A stretch of 64,000 nt of DNA from Porticoccaceae bacterium (GTDB taxonomy: Bacteria > Pseudomonadota > Gammaproteobacteria > Pseudomonadales > Porticoccaceae). The notes below the pieces were generated by a model that saw nothing but the letters and a program-made list of their open reading frames with translations, made no database searches and was not told the DNA's origin. The number at the start of each line of letters is the position of its first letter. Position 1 is the first letter of the stretch. The stretch lies in the NCBI GenBank assembly GCA_902562425.1, contig CACETF010000005.1:62001-126000 (forward strand), in the 5' to 3' direction. The translations under genes and the position numbers were made by a program. Of this stretch, positions 54,371 through 63,124 are shown piece by piece.

Positions 54371-55150
54371 TTAAAACATCGAGAAGCCGCCATCAATTGT
54401 AAAGCAATCTCCCGAATGATAGTTACTGGAATCGCTCATCAAGTATGCGGCTATCGCCTCAAAATCGTCGGGCGTGCCAAATCGTCTAGATGGTATTCGA
54501 GGAATAATTGCATTCACAAATTTTTCGTTTTCCAAACTTTTCGCAGTCATTGCAGTTTCAATATGGCCTGGAAGAATTGAATTCGCAGTTACCCCATAAC
54601 GGGCGTACTCAACCGCTAGCCCCTGCATAATTGAAATTACTGCTCCCTTGCTGCCGGCATAAGCTTGACTTTTTGCCATACCGAACCTTGCCCCAATGGA
54701 TGACACCCCCACGAGTCGCCCCCCATAATCGCCTCTTTCTGCACGCTCTTTCATGTGCTTAGCCGCAGCTCGCAGAGTGAAAAATAACCCATCAAGGTTC
54801 ACCTCATACACTCTCCGCCAAGATTCGATATTCTGCTCATGAAATGTATCACGCTTGCCAACGCCAGCATTTGCGAAACATCCATCAATTCGCCCAAATA
54901 CGCTCAAAGTTTCCGAGAAAGCTTCACTAACTGCACCTTCGTCAGCCACATCCATTACAATAGAGTAAAAAGTGCCCTCAAACTCCGATAATTCTTGAAT
55001 AGCGATCTGATTTTTTTTTTTGTCACGCCCCCAGATACATACGTTACCACCTTGTTTGGCTATGCCTTTCGCCAAACCAAGTCCGATACCGCCATTACCC
55101 CCTGTGATTAAAGCGGTTTTATGCTTTAGATCGAACAAAAGAGTAGTCAT
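54371..55150 (-). CDS. Short-chain dehydrogenase/reductase
   Basis: The 259-residue classical SDR has the cofactor loop TGGNGGIGLG near residues 17-26, NAGVG, the catalytic Ser in VGVSSIG and the YAGSK catalytic Tyr/Lys. It closes with DGGFSMF, typical of the FabG-like branch. ATG 55150 was chosen because GGAGGAG lies four bases upstream; the frame is open 15 codons further. The CIWGRD after beta-2 leans to NADP. Substrate unknown. Confidence 0.9.
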   Translation of the reverse strand: MTTLLFDLKHKTALITGGNGGIGLGLAKGIAKQGGNVCIWGRDKKKNQIAIQELSEFEGTFYSIVMDVADEGAVSEAFSETLSVFGRIDGCFANAGVGKRDTFHEQNIESWRRVYEVNLDGLFFTLRAAAKHMKERAERGDYGGRLVGVSSIGARFGMAKSQAYAGSKGAVISIMQGLAVEYARYGVTANSILPGHIETAMTAKSLENEKFVNAIIPRIPSRRFGTPDDFEAIAAYLMSDSSNYHSGDCFTIDGGFSMF

Positions 55151-55427
55151 ATTGCTCCTCCATCCTAAATATATTTGCCGCGTTATTTCCGACAAAAAAC
55201 AGTAACACAGGACGACCTGTTATTCAGCTAACGAGTAAGTATTGTGAGGTAAAAAAAAGATTTTTTAAAATCAGGTAAGGAATGATCGTTGGCGGTGTTA
55301 TTTAGAGAAACACTACTACTTCGACGAAGAGAGATCGCACAATAGATAGTTATAGTCATCTAAAAAAGCGCTTGGCAGCCCAATCGTTATGCCAGTTTAA
55401 GAAGGCGATCAGGCCTACCAAGCTAGT

Positions 55428-55541
55428 TTACTCGTCATTTTTAGTTCGCTTTACTGGCGGCTGTGAGCTCACAAACTCCTCACGGATTATTGCCGCTCCC
55501 AATAACCCTGACACTGCTAAAACAGCATAAATCACACTCAT
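55428..55541 (-). CDS. 37-residue single-helix membrane microprotein
   Basis: A short frame codes for a protein beginning MSVIYAVLAVSGLLGAAI (one membrane helix) followed by a charged tail ending KRTKNDE. The ribosome site is excellent: AAAAGGAG ends seven bases before the ATG at 55541. It lies alone in a 638-base stretch between the SDR and dienelactone hydrolase genes. The N-out/C-in orientation follows from the positive tail. I know no family; it resembles small stress or complex-modulating membrane proteins only in form. Confidence 0.6.
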   Translation of the reverse strand: MSVIYAVLAVSGLLGAAIIREEFVSSQPPVKRTKNDE

Positions 55542-55788
55542 TAGATATCTCCTTTTAAAAAGAATCCTATGTACGAATACGCATTTAAATTTAGCTTAAT
55601 AATTTTTATGCATAATATAAATTATATTTATGTTTTTTTTGCATAACATGTGCCGCCTTGAAAATTTGTTTAAGATAAGACCTTAACTTTGAGAACAACT
55701 TAAGCAAACTGCTAGACAGAAACACAAAGATCGCTCACGTTACTGCAGATTGCAGATCAAAATTTAATTTTTTAAAAGGAACCTCGTC

Positions 55789-56517
55789 GTGCACGCAACC
55801 ACAATTGACTATCAGGTGGAAACTCAAAATTACATTGGTTACGCAGCCTTTCCAGATAAGCAAAACTTTCCTGCAGTGATCGTCGCACATGCATGGGGAG
55901 GGCGTGACGAGTTCGCAGATAATATTGCCAACAAACTTGCAGAGCTTGGTTACCTTGGGTTTGCCCTCGACATGTACGGTGAGGGTACCACAGGTACGAG
56001 TGTTGAGGAAAATTCAACCCTCATGCAACCGCTGTTAGATGATCGAAGTCAACTCACCGCGAGAGTTATCGGTGCTTACGATGCAGTTTCAAAAATATCG
56101 GGAGTTATGAACTCAAAAATTGCGATATGCGGCTACTGCTTTGGTGGATTAGTAGCGCTAGATCTTGCGAGGAGCGGTGTTAATCTGTGTGGTAGTGCCA
56201 GCTTCCATGGTTTTTTACATGATTCTAACCTCTCGAAACACAAAATTTCCGCTAAAGTCCTTGCCATGCATGGTATGCAGGACCCAATGGTTGGCAGAGA
56301 TCAGCTAGAGTCGTTCTGTGAAGAAATGACAAGAAAAAATGTCGATTGGCAGTTACACATATATGGACAAGCAATGCACTCCTTTACCAATCCAAGTGCG
56401 AGTAACCCAGACTTCGGAACATTATACTCAGAGGAAGCGAACCGACGCTCATGGGAACTACTGAAAGATTTCTTGTTGGAAGTATTCAAGATCGATGAAC
56501 CAAATAGACCTTATTGA
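55789..56517 (+). CDS. Dienelactone-hydrolase-family protein
   Basis: The 242-residue alpha/beta-hydrolase shows the Cys-nucleophile elbow GYCFGG (Cys 117). The Asp of the triad lies in HGMQDPMV and the His in QAMHSFTNP. VAHAWGGRDEFADNIA near 32-47 is the family N-terminal signature. It opens lactone rings in aromatic or related breakdown, but the gene stands alone so the true substrate is unsure. The start is GTG at 55789 with AAGGAA eight bases before. Confidence 0.88.
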   Translation: MHATTIDYQVETQNYIGYAAFPDKQNFPAVIVAHAWGGRDEFADNIANKLAELGYLGFALDMYGEGTTGTSVEENSTLMQPLLDDRSQLTARVIGAYDAVSKISGVMNSKIAICGYCFGGLVALDLARSGVNLCGSASFHGFLHDSNLSKHKISAKVLAMHGMQDPMVGRDQLESFCEEMTRKNVDWQLHIYGQAMHSFTNPSASNPDFGTLYSEEANRRSWELLKDFLLEVFKIDEPNRPY

Positions 56518-57017
56518 GCATTTAAAACGCCCGCACCTTTAATCTGTTTGCAAAATAAGTGAGAACGAATAAACACAAAGAGAACTGAGAGAAATGATAA
56601 GAGTATCTTTCAAGCATAATCGGAAAGCAGCTTCTTTGAGCATATTGCATTAAAAAACTGGTGTGCATTTTCGTAGCGCTGCAGCCTGCTTGCATACTGA
56701 CTCAAAATTTTAAAGACAAGATTAATTGCACTCGCTACTTGATACCAAACATCGCTGTAAAGTACCACAACAAAGCCAATTAGCCTCCGACTGGATAACA
56801 CACAATCTATGGTCAGAGTAACTCATTTGGGGGAGATAACATCAAAGAACATCATCTCTGCAAATCCTTCAAATATTCAAGCGCTCCTACCAATCAACAC
56901 AGTTGCACTGAAGGAATATTAAGCACCGTCTATAATTATTCCTGACCTCAAAAAATTGACCTCACTAAAGCATGGAAATCTAACTTTCGCTGATCAACTT
57001 AACAAAGCCGTTAGAAA
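56518..57017. other. 500-base gap without a secure gene
   Basis: A 63-codon minus-strand frame (56610-56801, GTG start) has a plausible amphipathic sequence but no ribosome site and no family I know. A 37-codon + strand frame from about 56810 also lacks a ribosome site. The rest is AT-rich. Given the relics elsewhere this may be another decayed gene, but I could not name it. Confidence 0.4.
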
Positions 57018-58397
57018 TTACCTCGATTTTGGATCCAGATTGGGCAAAACCCAAACACCTTTATCAAAATCAACACCCCCACCGAGTTGATCTTGAACAA
57101 CACGGTCTACAATGAAAATTCCTTTTTTAGCCATGTCACCGAAAGAATCAATACCATCTTTTACAGGAAATGCCTGTCGAGTCCTGTGTATATGATATTT
57201 ATCAGAGAATTTCCTGTCAAAAACCTCCTCGACCCCATCTTTTCCCAACATGAAGCCCAATAAGCCACCCCATGTTGCAGTCGGATTATCGGAATCCCAT
57301 CCCGCCAATGTACCAATTTTAATAGTCTCTTTGAGATCTCCCTCACCGTAAAAAAGACTCACCAAACTGGCGGCATAATTTATCCCAGCTGCAAAGCACC
57401 CGTTGCAATACAGGTTTCTTGAGGACACATCATACCCGTCCTCCTCCTTCAGTTGATACCTCACATATATTTGATCACGGGTGTCTTCCCAGCGAGAATT
57501 GACCGCAGATTGCTCTTTCACGAAGTCATACATCTTTGCTGGGTATGAATGATTTGGCAGATGCTCTCTAGCACGATCTGCCATCCAGAATATTTGATCT
57601 TTCAAAGATAATTTACTGTCTACCGCAGATGCAAGGGAGTGCATGACAACATAAAACTCAGCAATCGAGGCAGCCTCTCTATCAGCAGTAACACGGATCG
57701 GTAGGTAGGAAAGATCAAGGGCAACTTCAGGACTTGCTGGGGCGAACAAACCAAATATTTCTGTCGTAAGCTGCGCATCAATCATGTCAAAATGAGGATT
57801 ATTCACCGGAGATCCAGTTTCAGGGGTGGAAAGCCCTTCGTGCATAAGATGAAGGGCCGCCTCATTCGAAACCCATAGGTAGTTAGGCTCGGTTTTTTTT
57901 ATATGCCGCATCCAACCTTCCCTTATCTGATCGGCGGAAAGAATCGAAGCGGAATGAAGATAAGTGAGATGTTGATACATATACTCAATATCTGTATCGT
58001 CATCAGAACCCCAGATTTCATCCTCGGATCTAAATACATAGCCAATCGTGTGATGATTTTTTTTCCACTGATTTTGTAGGATGCTGGGCCGGTTTAGTTT
58101 TCCCCAATCATCTCTAGTATAAAAGTCACCAGTTTTACCAACACCAATTCTATTATTTTCTGTTGTCAAGCCAGTCCAATTAGCTATCGACTGACCCAAC
58201 CAAAATCCATGTAGCCCATTCTTATAATCTGATCGAGAAATAATTAAGTCTTTTGGGGTAGCTTTAATATGTTTGTAGTCAAGGTTGGGATCTTTTGTTG
58301 CTTGGGCTTCACTTATTAGAAAGATGGCCACTCCGAATCTGAGGAAAACACTTGATAAAATTGTCATAACTTTTTTGGTAGGCGAAAAAAAAGCCAC
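57018..58397 (-). CDS. Exported ADP-ribosylglycohydrolase-like protein
   Basis: This 459-residue protein has an N-terminal signal-like helix (about 12-33, ending AQA). The rest resembles the ADP-ribosylglycohydrolase (DraG/ARH) fold: GFWLGQSIANWTGLTTE near 64-80, SDDDTDIEYM near 131-140 in place of the first Asp cluster, and GTLAGWDSDNPTATWGGLLG near 366 for the second Asp metal-site. Cytosolic members remove ADP-ribose from proteins; exported relatives have unknown substrates, perhaps nucleosides or glycosides. The start is GTG at 58397 with no good ribosome site. Confidence 0.78.
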   Translation of the reverse strand: MAFFSPTKKVMTILSSVFLRFGVAIFLISEAQATKDPNLDYKHIKATPKDLIISRSDYKNGLHGFWLGQSIANWTGLTTENNRIGVGKTGDFYTRDDWGKLNRPSILQNQWKKNHHTIGYVFRSEDEIWGSDDDTDIEYMYQHLTYLHSASILSADQIREGWMRHIKKTEPNYLWVSNEAALHLMHEGLSTPETGSPVNNPHFDMIDAQLTTEIFGLFAPASPEVALDLSYLPIRVTADREAASIAEFYVVMHSLASAVDSKLSLKDQIFWMADRAREHLPNHSYPAKMYDFVKEQSAVNSRWEDTRDQIYVRYQLKEEDGYDVSSRNLYCNGCFAAGINYAASLVSLFYGEGDLKETIKIGTLAGWDSDNPTATWGGLLGFMLGKDGVEEVFDRKFSDKYHIHRTRQAFPVKDGIDSFGDMAKKGIFIVDRVVQDQLGGGVDFDKGVWVLPNLDPKSR

Positions 58398-58480
58398 TCA
58401 GCTATCCCTATCTTATAAGATTCAACTCTAATTGAGACTGACTTCTTGAGGCCTCGAGCTAATCTATTGATTATTTACGC

Positions 58481-59479
58481 TCAGTCAAGTCGGACAATAC
58501 GGCTCCCAATGTTACCTCCTGCAAGCAGATTTACAAATGCCTCTGGTGCGGAATCAAGCCCGAAAACCTCGTCTGTCCAACCAACTAATTTTCCAGCGTC
58601 TATCCATTTGTTAATCTCGTCTCTAGCAGTTTGATATTCATCCGCATAATCAAACACCAAAAATCCTTGCATCGTAAGACGTTTATTCACTAATAACCCG
58701 GGAATGCCTCTCGGCCCCGAATCAGGTGATGATGTGTCATATTGTGAAACCACCCCACAGCACGCTATCCGCCCACCGACGTTTAACCGAAACAAAGCTG
58801 AGCCAAGTATATCTCCGCCAGTATTGTCAAAATAAACATCCACTCCATTAGGAGTCGCAAGTTTTAAATCTTCGCGAAAGCTCTCGGACTTGTAATTTAC
58901 AGCTGCATCAAAATCAAGCTCATTTCTTAGCCTTTCCGCCTTTTTCTTGTCGCCCGTTACGCCCACAACTTTGCACCCAATTATCTTGGCCATTTGGCCA
59001 ACGTAGTGCCCAACCGATCCTGCTGCCGCAGATACCATAACAGTTTCACCGATTGCAGGTCGACCTGTTCTAAACAAGCCAAAGTATGCGGCAAGACCGT
59101 TAATGCCTAAAGGCCCGATAAACTTTAGCGGATCATAACACTCCGGAATAAAGGTGAGTGATCGACTATTGAGAGCGGCATACTCTTGCCAACCTGTCGG
59201 TCCCAGAACCATAGATCCGATAGGAAATTGGGCATTTTTACTCTCTATTACCTCACCGATACCGGTCCCTTGCATAACAACATCAGTTTTTGCTGCACCT
59301 GCATAACTTGCGCTCCCTTGAAGCCCGGCTCGCGCACCAGCAGTGATAGCAAGTGCCCTTGTGCGCACCAACACCTGTCCAGACAATAATTTTGGTATGG
59401 ATCCTATTTTTATTTTGAAGTTATCGCAATGCAACTTTCCACTCGGCAAGTTTTCAACTATAACTTGTCTATTCCGCAT
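58481..59479 (-). CDS. NADPH-dependent zinc-less MDR oxidoreductase
   Basis: The 332-residue protein is a medium-chain dehydrogenase/reductase of the leukotriene-B4-dehydrogenase/CurA branch, which reduces enone double bonds. It starts MRNRQVIV, has LGINGLAAYFGL mid-protein and the Rossmann loop AAAGSVGHYVGQ. CGVVSQYD and QGFLVFDYADE are further branch signatures. The catalytic zinc ligands of classical MDRs are absent, as expected. It stands alone, divergent from an SDR gene. Confidence 0.92.
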   Translation of the reverse strand: MRNRQVIVENLPSGKLHCDNFKIKIGSIPKLLSGQVLVRTRALAITAGARAGLQGSASYAGAAKTDVVMQGTGIGEVIESKNAQFPIGSMVLGPTGWQEYAALNSRSLTFIPECYDPLKFIGPLGINGLAAYFGLFRTGRPAIGETVMVSAAAGSVGHYVGQMAKIIGCKVVGVTGDKKKAERLRNELDFDAAVNYKSESFREDLKLATPNGVDVYFDNTGGDILGSALFRLNVGGRIACCGVVSQYDTSSPDSGPRGIPGLLVNKRLTMQGFLVFDYADEYQTARDEINKWIDAGKLVGWTDEVFGLDSAPEAFVNLLAGGNIGSRIVRLD

Positions 59480-59715
59480 AGGCTACAACTCCCACTTGTC
59501 AATAATTCAAACACAAAATATGCTAATCTATCTTTCCTGCAGCGGTATATCATATTTACCTCCCTCACAATACTCAATGCTGATATATATCCCCCCACAA
59601 GAGCTAAAATGCCACCCATAAACCTGTAGTGACAGTCCAAACTGCCATTAGTCACAAAAACATAGCTTCTTCGGTAGAATTAGGTTTATCATCGACGATT
59701 TAATTGAGGTGCCAA

Positions 59716-60483
59716 ATGGACCTAAAAAATAAGGTCGCAATAATTACGGGCGGTACTGGCGGGATCGGACGGGCAATGGCCCAAGAGTTTCTCAGCGAGG
59801 GGGCAAGGGGCGTGGTAATTTCCGACCTTTGTCCAGATCAGGTTAAACACGTGTCAGACGAAATCGGCTGTATGGGATTCGCGGCGAATGTAACGAAGGA
59901 GTCGGAAGTTAAAGCTCTAGTTGATTATACGGTTTCAAATTATAGCCAAATTGATCTTTACTGCTCAAATGCAGGAGCCTTAAGTAAGGGAGGCCTTTTG
60001 CTCGACGCGCCTGACGACCTTTGGCAATCGCAATGGGAGGTTCATGTTATGGCACATATTTATGCTGCCAGGGCGTGTCTTCCATTAATGATTGCGCGAG
60101 GAAACGGTTATTTTCTCATTACCGCATCGGCAGCAGGCCTTCTAGCTGCAATGGGCACCGGACCGTACACAGTGAGTAAAGCTGCCGCCGTAAAGCTTGC
60201 AGAGTTTATGGCTATCACACACGGTGATGACGGCATTAAAGTTTCTGTTCTTTGTCCACAAGGAGTCAACACTGCCATGGCTCCAAGAAGCTTAGGAGAC
60301 GGACAAACTGACGGCATCATAGAACCGGAACAACTTGCAAGAACCGTCGTTGATACTCTAAATGAGGAACGGTTCTACGTCCTTCCCCATCCAGAGGTGG
60401 AGGAGTATATCCGTCGGAAGGGAAATGATATCGATAGATGGTTAACTGGAATGAGGCGATTAAGACAACGCTCTTTAAGCTAA
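59716..60483 (+). CDS. Short-chain dehydrogenase/reductase
   Basis: The 255-residue classical SDR shows TGGTGGIGRA near residues 10-19, SNAGAL, the active Ser in ITASAAG and YTVSK for the catalytic Tyr/Lys. The C-terminus (LPHPEVEEYIRRKG, then WLTGMRRLR) is like that of several uncharacterised SDRs. ATG 59716 follows GAGG by six bases; the upstream frame is not needed. It is divergent from the MDR gene, which might act on the same compound class. Confidence 0.9.
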   Translation: MDLKNKVAIITGGTGGIGRAMAQEFLSEGARGVVISDLCPDQVKHVSDEIGCMGFAANVTKESEVKALVDYTVSNYSQIDLYCSNAGALSKGGLLLDAPDDLWQSQWEVHVMAHIYAARACLPLMIARGNGYFLITASAAGLLAAMGTGPYTVSKAAAVKLAEFMAITHGDDGIKVSVLCPQGVNTAMAPRSLGDGQTDGIIEPEQLARTVVDTLNEERFYVLPHPEVEEYIRRKGNDIDRWLTGMRRLRQRSLS

Positions 60484-60674
60484 AAAATCAGAACTTAGAG
60501 AGGGAATCAGTATTATCATGCAGGAAATACAGCGTCAGAAAAGATTAAGGTATCAATCAAATCCATGTACTAATTAGCTTTTAACGAAAACTTCTAAATG
60601 CCTGCTCTCAATTAGCAGGGTTAATAGTCTCTTCGTAACGACTTTATGCATACAATTTACTGAGGAAGTTAAGA

Positions 60675-60968
60675 ATGATAACCCAGAGGCAACAACAGGC
60701 GCTTGAGGCGAATGTCCTTCGTCGTTTACTGAGGCATCTTGATGAAAACAAGGATATTCAAAATATTGACCTAATGATCCATGCGGGCTTCTGTAGGAAC
60801 TGCCTCAGCAAATGGTACCTCGCCGCGGCAAAAGAAAACGGTATTTGCCTATCTCCAGAGGAAACGCAACAGGCTATTTACGGTATGTCTTACAAAGAGT
60901 GGAAAGACAAACACCAAACTCCCGCCTCAAAAGATCAGTTAGACTCGCTTGCTAAAAAAAACAAGTGA
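60675..60968 (+). CDS. DUF1244-family protein
   Basis: The 97-residue cytosolic protein matches the DUF1244 pattern: VLRRLLRHL, IDLMIHAGFCRNCLSKWY (Cys 40 and Cys 43) and the late YGMSYKEWK. The family is common in Proteobacteria and lacks an assigned reaction; the C-x-x-C pair may bind metal. GAGG nearby gives a fair ribosome site. It is followed by a terminator at 61103-61127. Confidence 0.9.
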   Translation: MITQRQQQALEANVLRRLLRHLDENKDIQNIDLMIHAGFCRNCLSKWYLAAAKENGICLSPEETQQAIYGMSYKEWKDKHQTPASKDQLDSLAKKNK

Positions 60969-61102
60969 ATCGCAGCCCCTAATTCAAATTCTCGGCCCTT
61001 ATTCGCAATGAAGTAACCATATTAATCTCGCATTCAGATATCTCTACCCCTTTTAATGCTAACTCAGAGTAGGAGTAATACCCTTATGGTCACTTTTGTT
61101 GC

Positions 61103-61127
61103 TCTGGTGAAGACCAGATGTTTTTTT
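61103..61127 (+). terminator. Intrinsic terminator downstream of the DUF1244 gene
   Basis: TCTGGT at 61103-61108 pairs with ACCAGA at 61113-61118 around a GAAG tetraloop, followed by TG and seven T's (61121-61127). It lies 134 bases after the DUF1244 stop and before the promoter region of the next gene. Confidence 0.65.
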
Positions 61128-61257
61128 CGGGAACAGCGCGACCAGACTTTTTCTGTCGAAATTCGACGTTAATAAACTCATAGCTATTTGTTAATATTGC
61201 AATAAAGTATAATTATTTCAAATATATCTAGTTTGGCTCGCACAGAGGATCTACATT

Positions 61258-62001
61258 ATGCAAAAAAAGCTTATCGCAATAATCTGTTTAACTTTTTCGT
61301 TATCCGTTTCGGCAGGTGGCCATAAGGGTGGTAAACATATGTCTCAATTCGAGCTACCCGACAACATACCAGCTGGTGCCTTTACAACGCTAAATATATC
61401 CGCTAAGGATCCCAAGGCCTACACAGACTATATAGCCTCCAATCCTGCGTTGTTTGAGACGATAGGATCTATTGCAGCGGGTGTCTGTATAACACAGACT
61501 GGGCAGGATTATCCCGGCCAGATGTTTGTGTGGAATGCATTTGACTCGGTGAAAAGCGCAATGGAAGGTCTCACGAAATATGACCCCGCTATGGCTCCAA
61601 GGAAGCTGAGCTCCATGCGCGATATAAAAACAAGCTCTATCTGGAAGCCATTAAAAAAATTTGATGTTGCACCAGGATATGAGCGTGTTACTCGCGTAAT
61701 GGTAAGACCCGGGCGATTATCAGCATTCGTTGCTGCGGCCACCCAAATGGAAAACGAGGCCCAAGCGGCTGGACTAAATGTACAAATCGGAGTGTTCGCT
61801 CCAATAGGAGGGGGTAAGGAAGAGACTGGCACGCTGACTGTCAGATTCGTCCAACCTTCAGCAAGTGAAATGGGACGAGGACTAGATAACTTTTTCTCCT
61901 CAGAAATATCTCCGGAAAGTGGTTTTGCCAAAATGATAAGTATGATGAGACCAATTAGTGACACGATCGAAGTTTGTCAGCAAATTTATTCAGCGAGTTA
62001 A
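61258..62001 (+). CDS. Secreted hypothetical protein, 247 residues
   Basis: A signal peptide (residues 1-19, ending SVSAG) precedes a mature part that looks like two similar alpha/beta halves. The first (about 40-125) has FTTLNISAKDPKAYTDYI, the second (about 140-240) RVTRVMVRPGRLSAFV. This layout suggests a tandem ferredoxin-like (dimeric alpha-beta barrel) fold, as in NIPSNAP or EthD-like proteins. No catalytic motif is evident. GAGG precedes the ATG. It is monocistronic. Function unknown. Confidence 0.7.
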   Translation: MQKKLIAIICLTFSLSVSAGGHKGGKHMSQFELPDNIPAGAFTTLNISAKDPKAYTDYIASNPALFETIGSIAAGVCITQTGQDYPGQMFVWNAFDSVKSAMEGLTKYDPAMAPRKLSSMRDIKTSSIWKPLKKFDVAPGYERVTRVMVRPGRLSAFVAAATQMENEAQAAGLNVQIGVFAPIGGGKEETGTLTVRFVQPSASEMGRGLDNFFSSEISPESGFAKMISMMRPISDTIEVCQQIYSAS

Positions 62002-62054
62002 AGGGAGGCTCACTCAGAATTTTTTGCGTTTCTCAAACTGAAAATGGATGGAAA

Positions 62055-62081
62055 TGCCCTGTAAGATAAACTTTCAGGGCA
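62055..62081. terminator. Possible transcript-end hairpin
   Basis: TGCCCTG at 62055-62061 pairs with CAGGGCA at 62075-62081 over a 13-base loop. It lies 54 bases after the stop of the secreted hypothetical gene. There is no proper T run after it, so intrinsic termination is doubtful. Confidence 0.3.
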
Positions 62082-62176
62082 CTGTTAAGTACACTTACAA
62101 AAGATGATGAGATGAGCCCAAAATACTTAAAATACCAAGCGTACTTTAACAACAAAGTGAGTTTATCGATAGCAAT

Positions 62177-63064
62177 ATGAAAAAAGCGAAAACAATTCTA
62201 ATAACTGGCGCAAATAAGGGGATCGGTTTTGCTATCGTAAAGGCGCTCCTAGAACAGTTTCCGGAGACTCATTTATTTGTTGGTTGTCGAGACAAGCATA
62301 GATCGGTAGCGGCCATCAACAGCTTGACATCGATAGTACCAGGCAGTGAAAGTCGACTGGATGCAATAATTATGGATGTGTCAAATCGAGATTCCATCCA
62401 AAACGCCGCCTCTCAAATAGAAAGTCTTCTCTTAAAAAGAGGCTTGAGACTCTATGGCGTCGTGAACAATGCGGGTATTATGTACTCGCCAACTGGAGTA
62501 GAGGAGGTCATTCGTGTCAATACACTGGGTCCAAAATACGTGCTGGAATATTTTATCCACCTTCTGGAACCAGAGATCGGTAGAGTTGTAAATATCACGT
62601 CAGCCGCAGGGCCAAATTACCTGTCTCGCTGTAGTGATCGCACCCATAAGATACTAACCGATCAAGAAGTTACTTGGAAGCATATATTAGAGTTGACCAA
62701 GGAATTCATCTTGCAATATCAAGAATCAAGTGATTCAGAAAAAGAATTATTAAACTCAAACGTCTATGGCTTTTCTAAGGCATGCACTAATGCATTAACT
62801 ATGCAGCAGGCTCGCTCACATAAAACCGTAAAAATAAATGCATGCACACCCGGTTTTATCGAGACCGATATGACTCTACCGATTGCTCAGAATCAAGGCA
62901 AGAGTCCCCAGGAAATGGGAATGAAAGCTCCTGCAGAAGGGACAGCATCATGTATCCATCTTTTGATGAATGATGTTAACACTGGTCATTATTTTGGTAG
63001 CGATTGTGTGAGGAGTCCTATTGATAGATACAGGGCCCCTGGAATGCCAGCCTTCGAGGGATAA
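62177..63064 (+). CDS. SDR of the carbonyl-reductase-like type
   Basis: The 295-residue SDR shows TGANKGIGFAIV near residues 10-21, VNNAGIMYSP, the Ser in NITSAAGP and the catalytic YGFSK. An insertion of about 40 residues lies before the Tyr, as in the carbonyl reductase 1 group of single-domain enzymes. CTPGFIETDM follows. It reduces carbonyl compounds with NADPH in the family; the substrate here is open. It is convergent with the GH3 gene. Confidence 0.9.
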   Translation: MKKAKTILITGANKGIGFAIVKALLEQFPETHLFVGCRDKHRSVAAINSLTSIVPGSESRLDAIIMDVSNRDSIQNAASQIESLLLKRGLRLYGVVNNAGIMYSPTGVEEVIRVNTLGPKYVLEYFIHLLEPEIGRVVNITSAAGPNYLSRCSDRTHKILTDQEVTWKHILELTKEFILQYQESSDSEKELLNSNVYGFSKACTNALTMQQARSHKTVKINACTPGFIETDMTLPIAQNQGKSPQEMGMKAPAEGTASCIHLLMNDVNTGHYFGSDCVRSPIDRYRAPGMPAFEG

Positions 63065-63124
63065 CTCTTTTTTGAGAAAAAATGTTTTATAACCCACTCG
63101 CCGTCAGAGCTAGGTTTCGTTCTG

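Noticed and set aside
55600-55630. AT-rich palindrome-like stretch near 55605-55630
   Set aside because: Imperfect symmetry in very AT-rich DNA; no factor site could be named.
56610-56801. 63-codon minus frame
   Set aside because: No ribosome site or family match; mentioned only as gap content.
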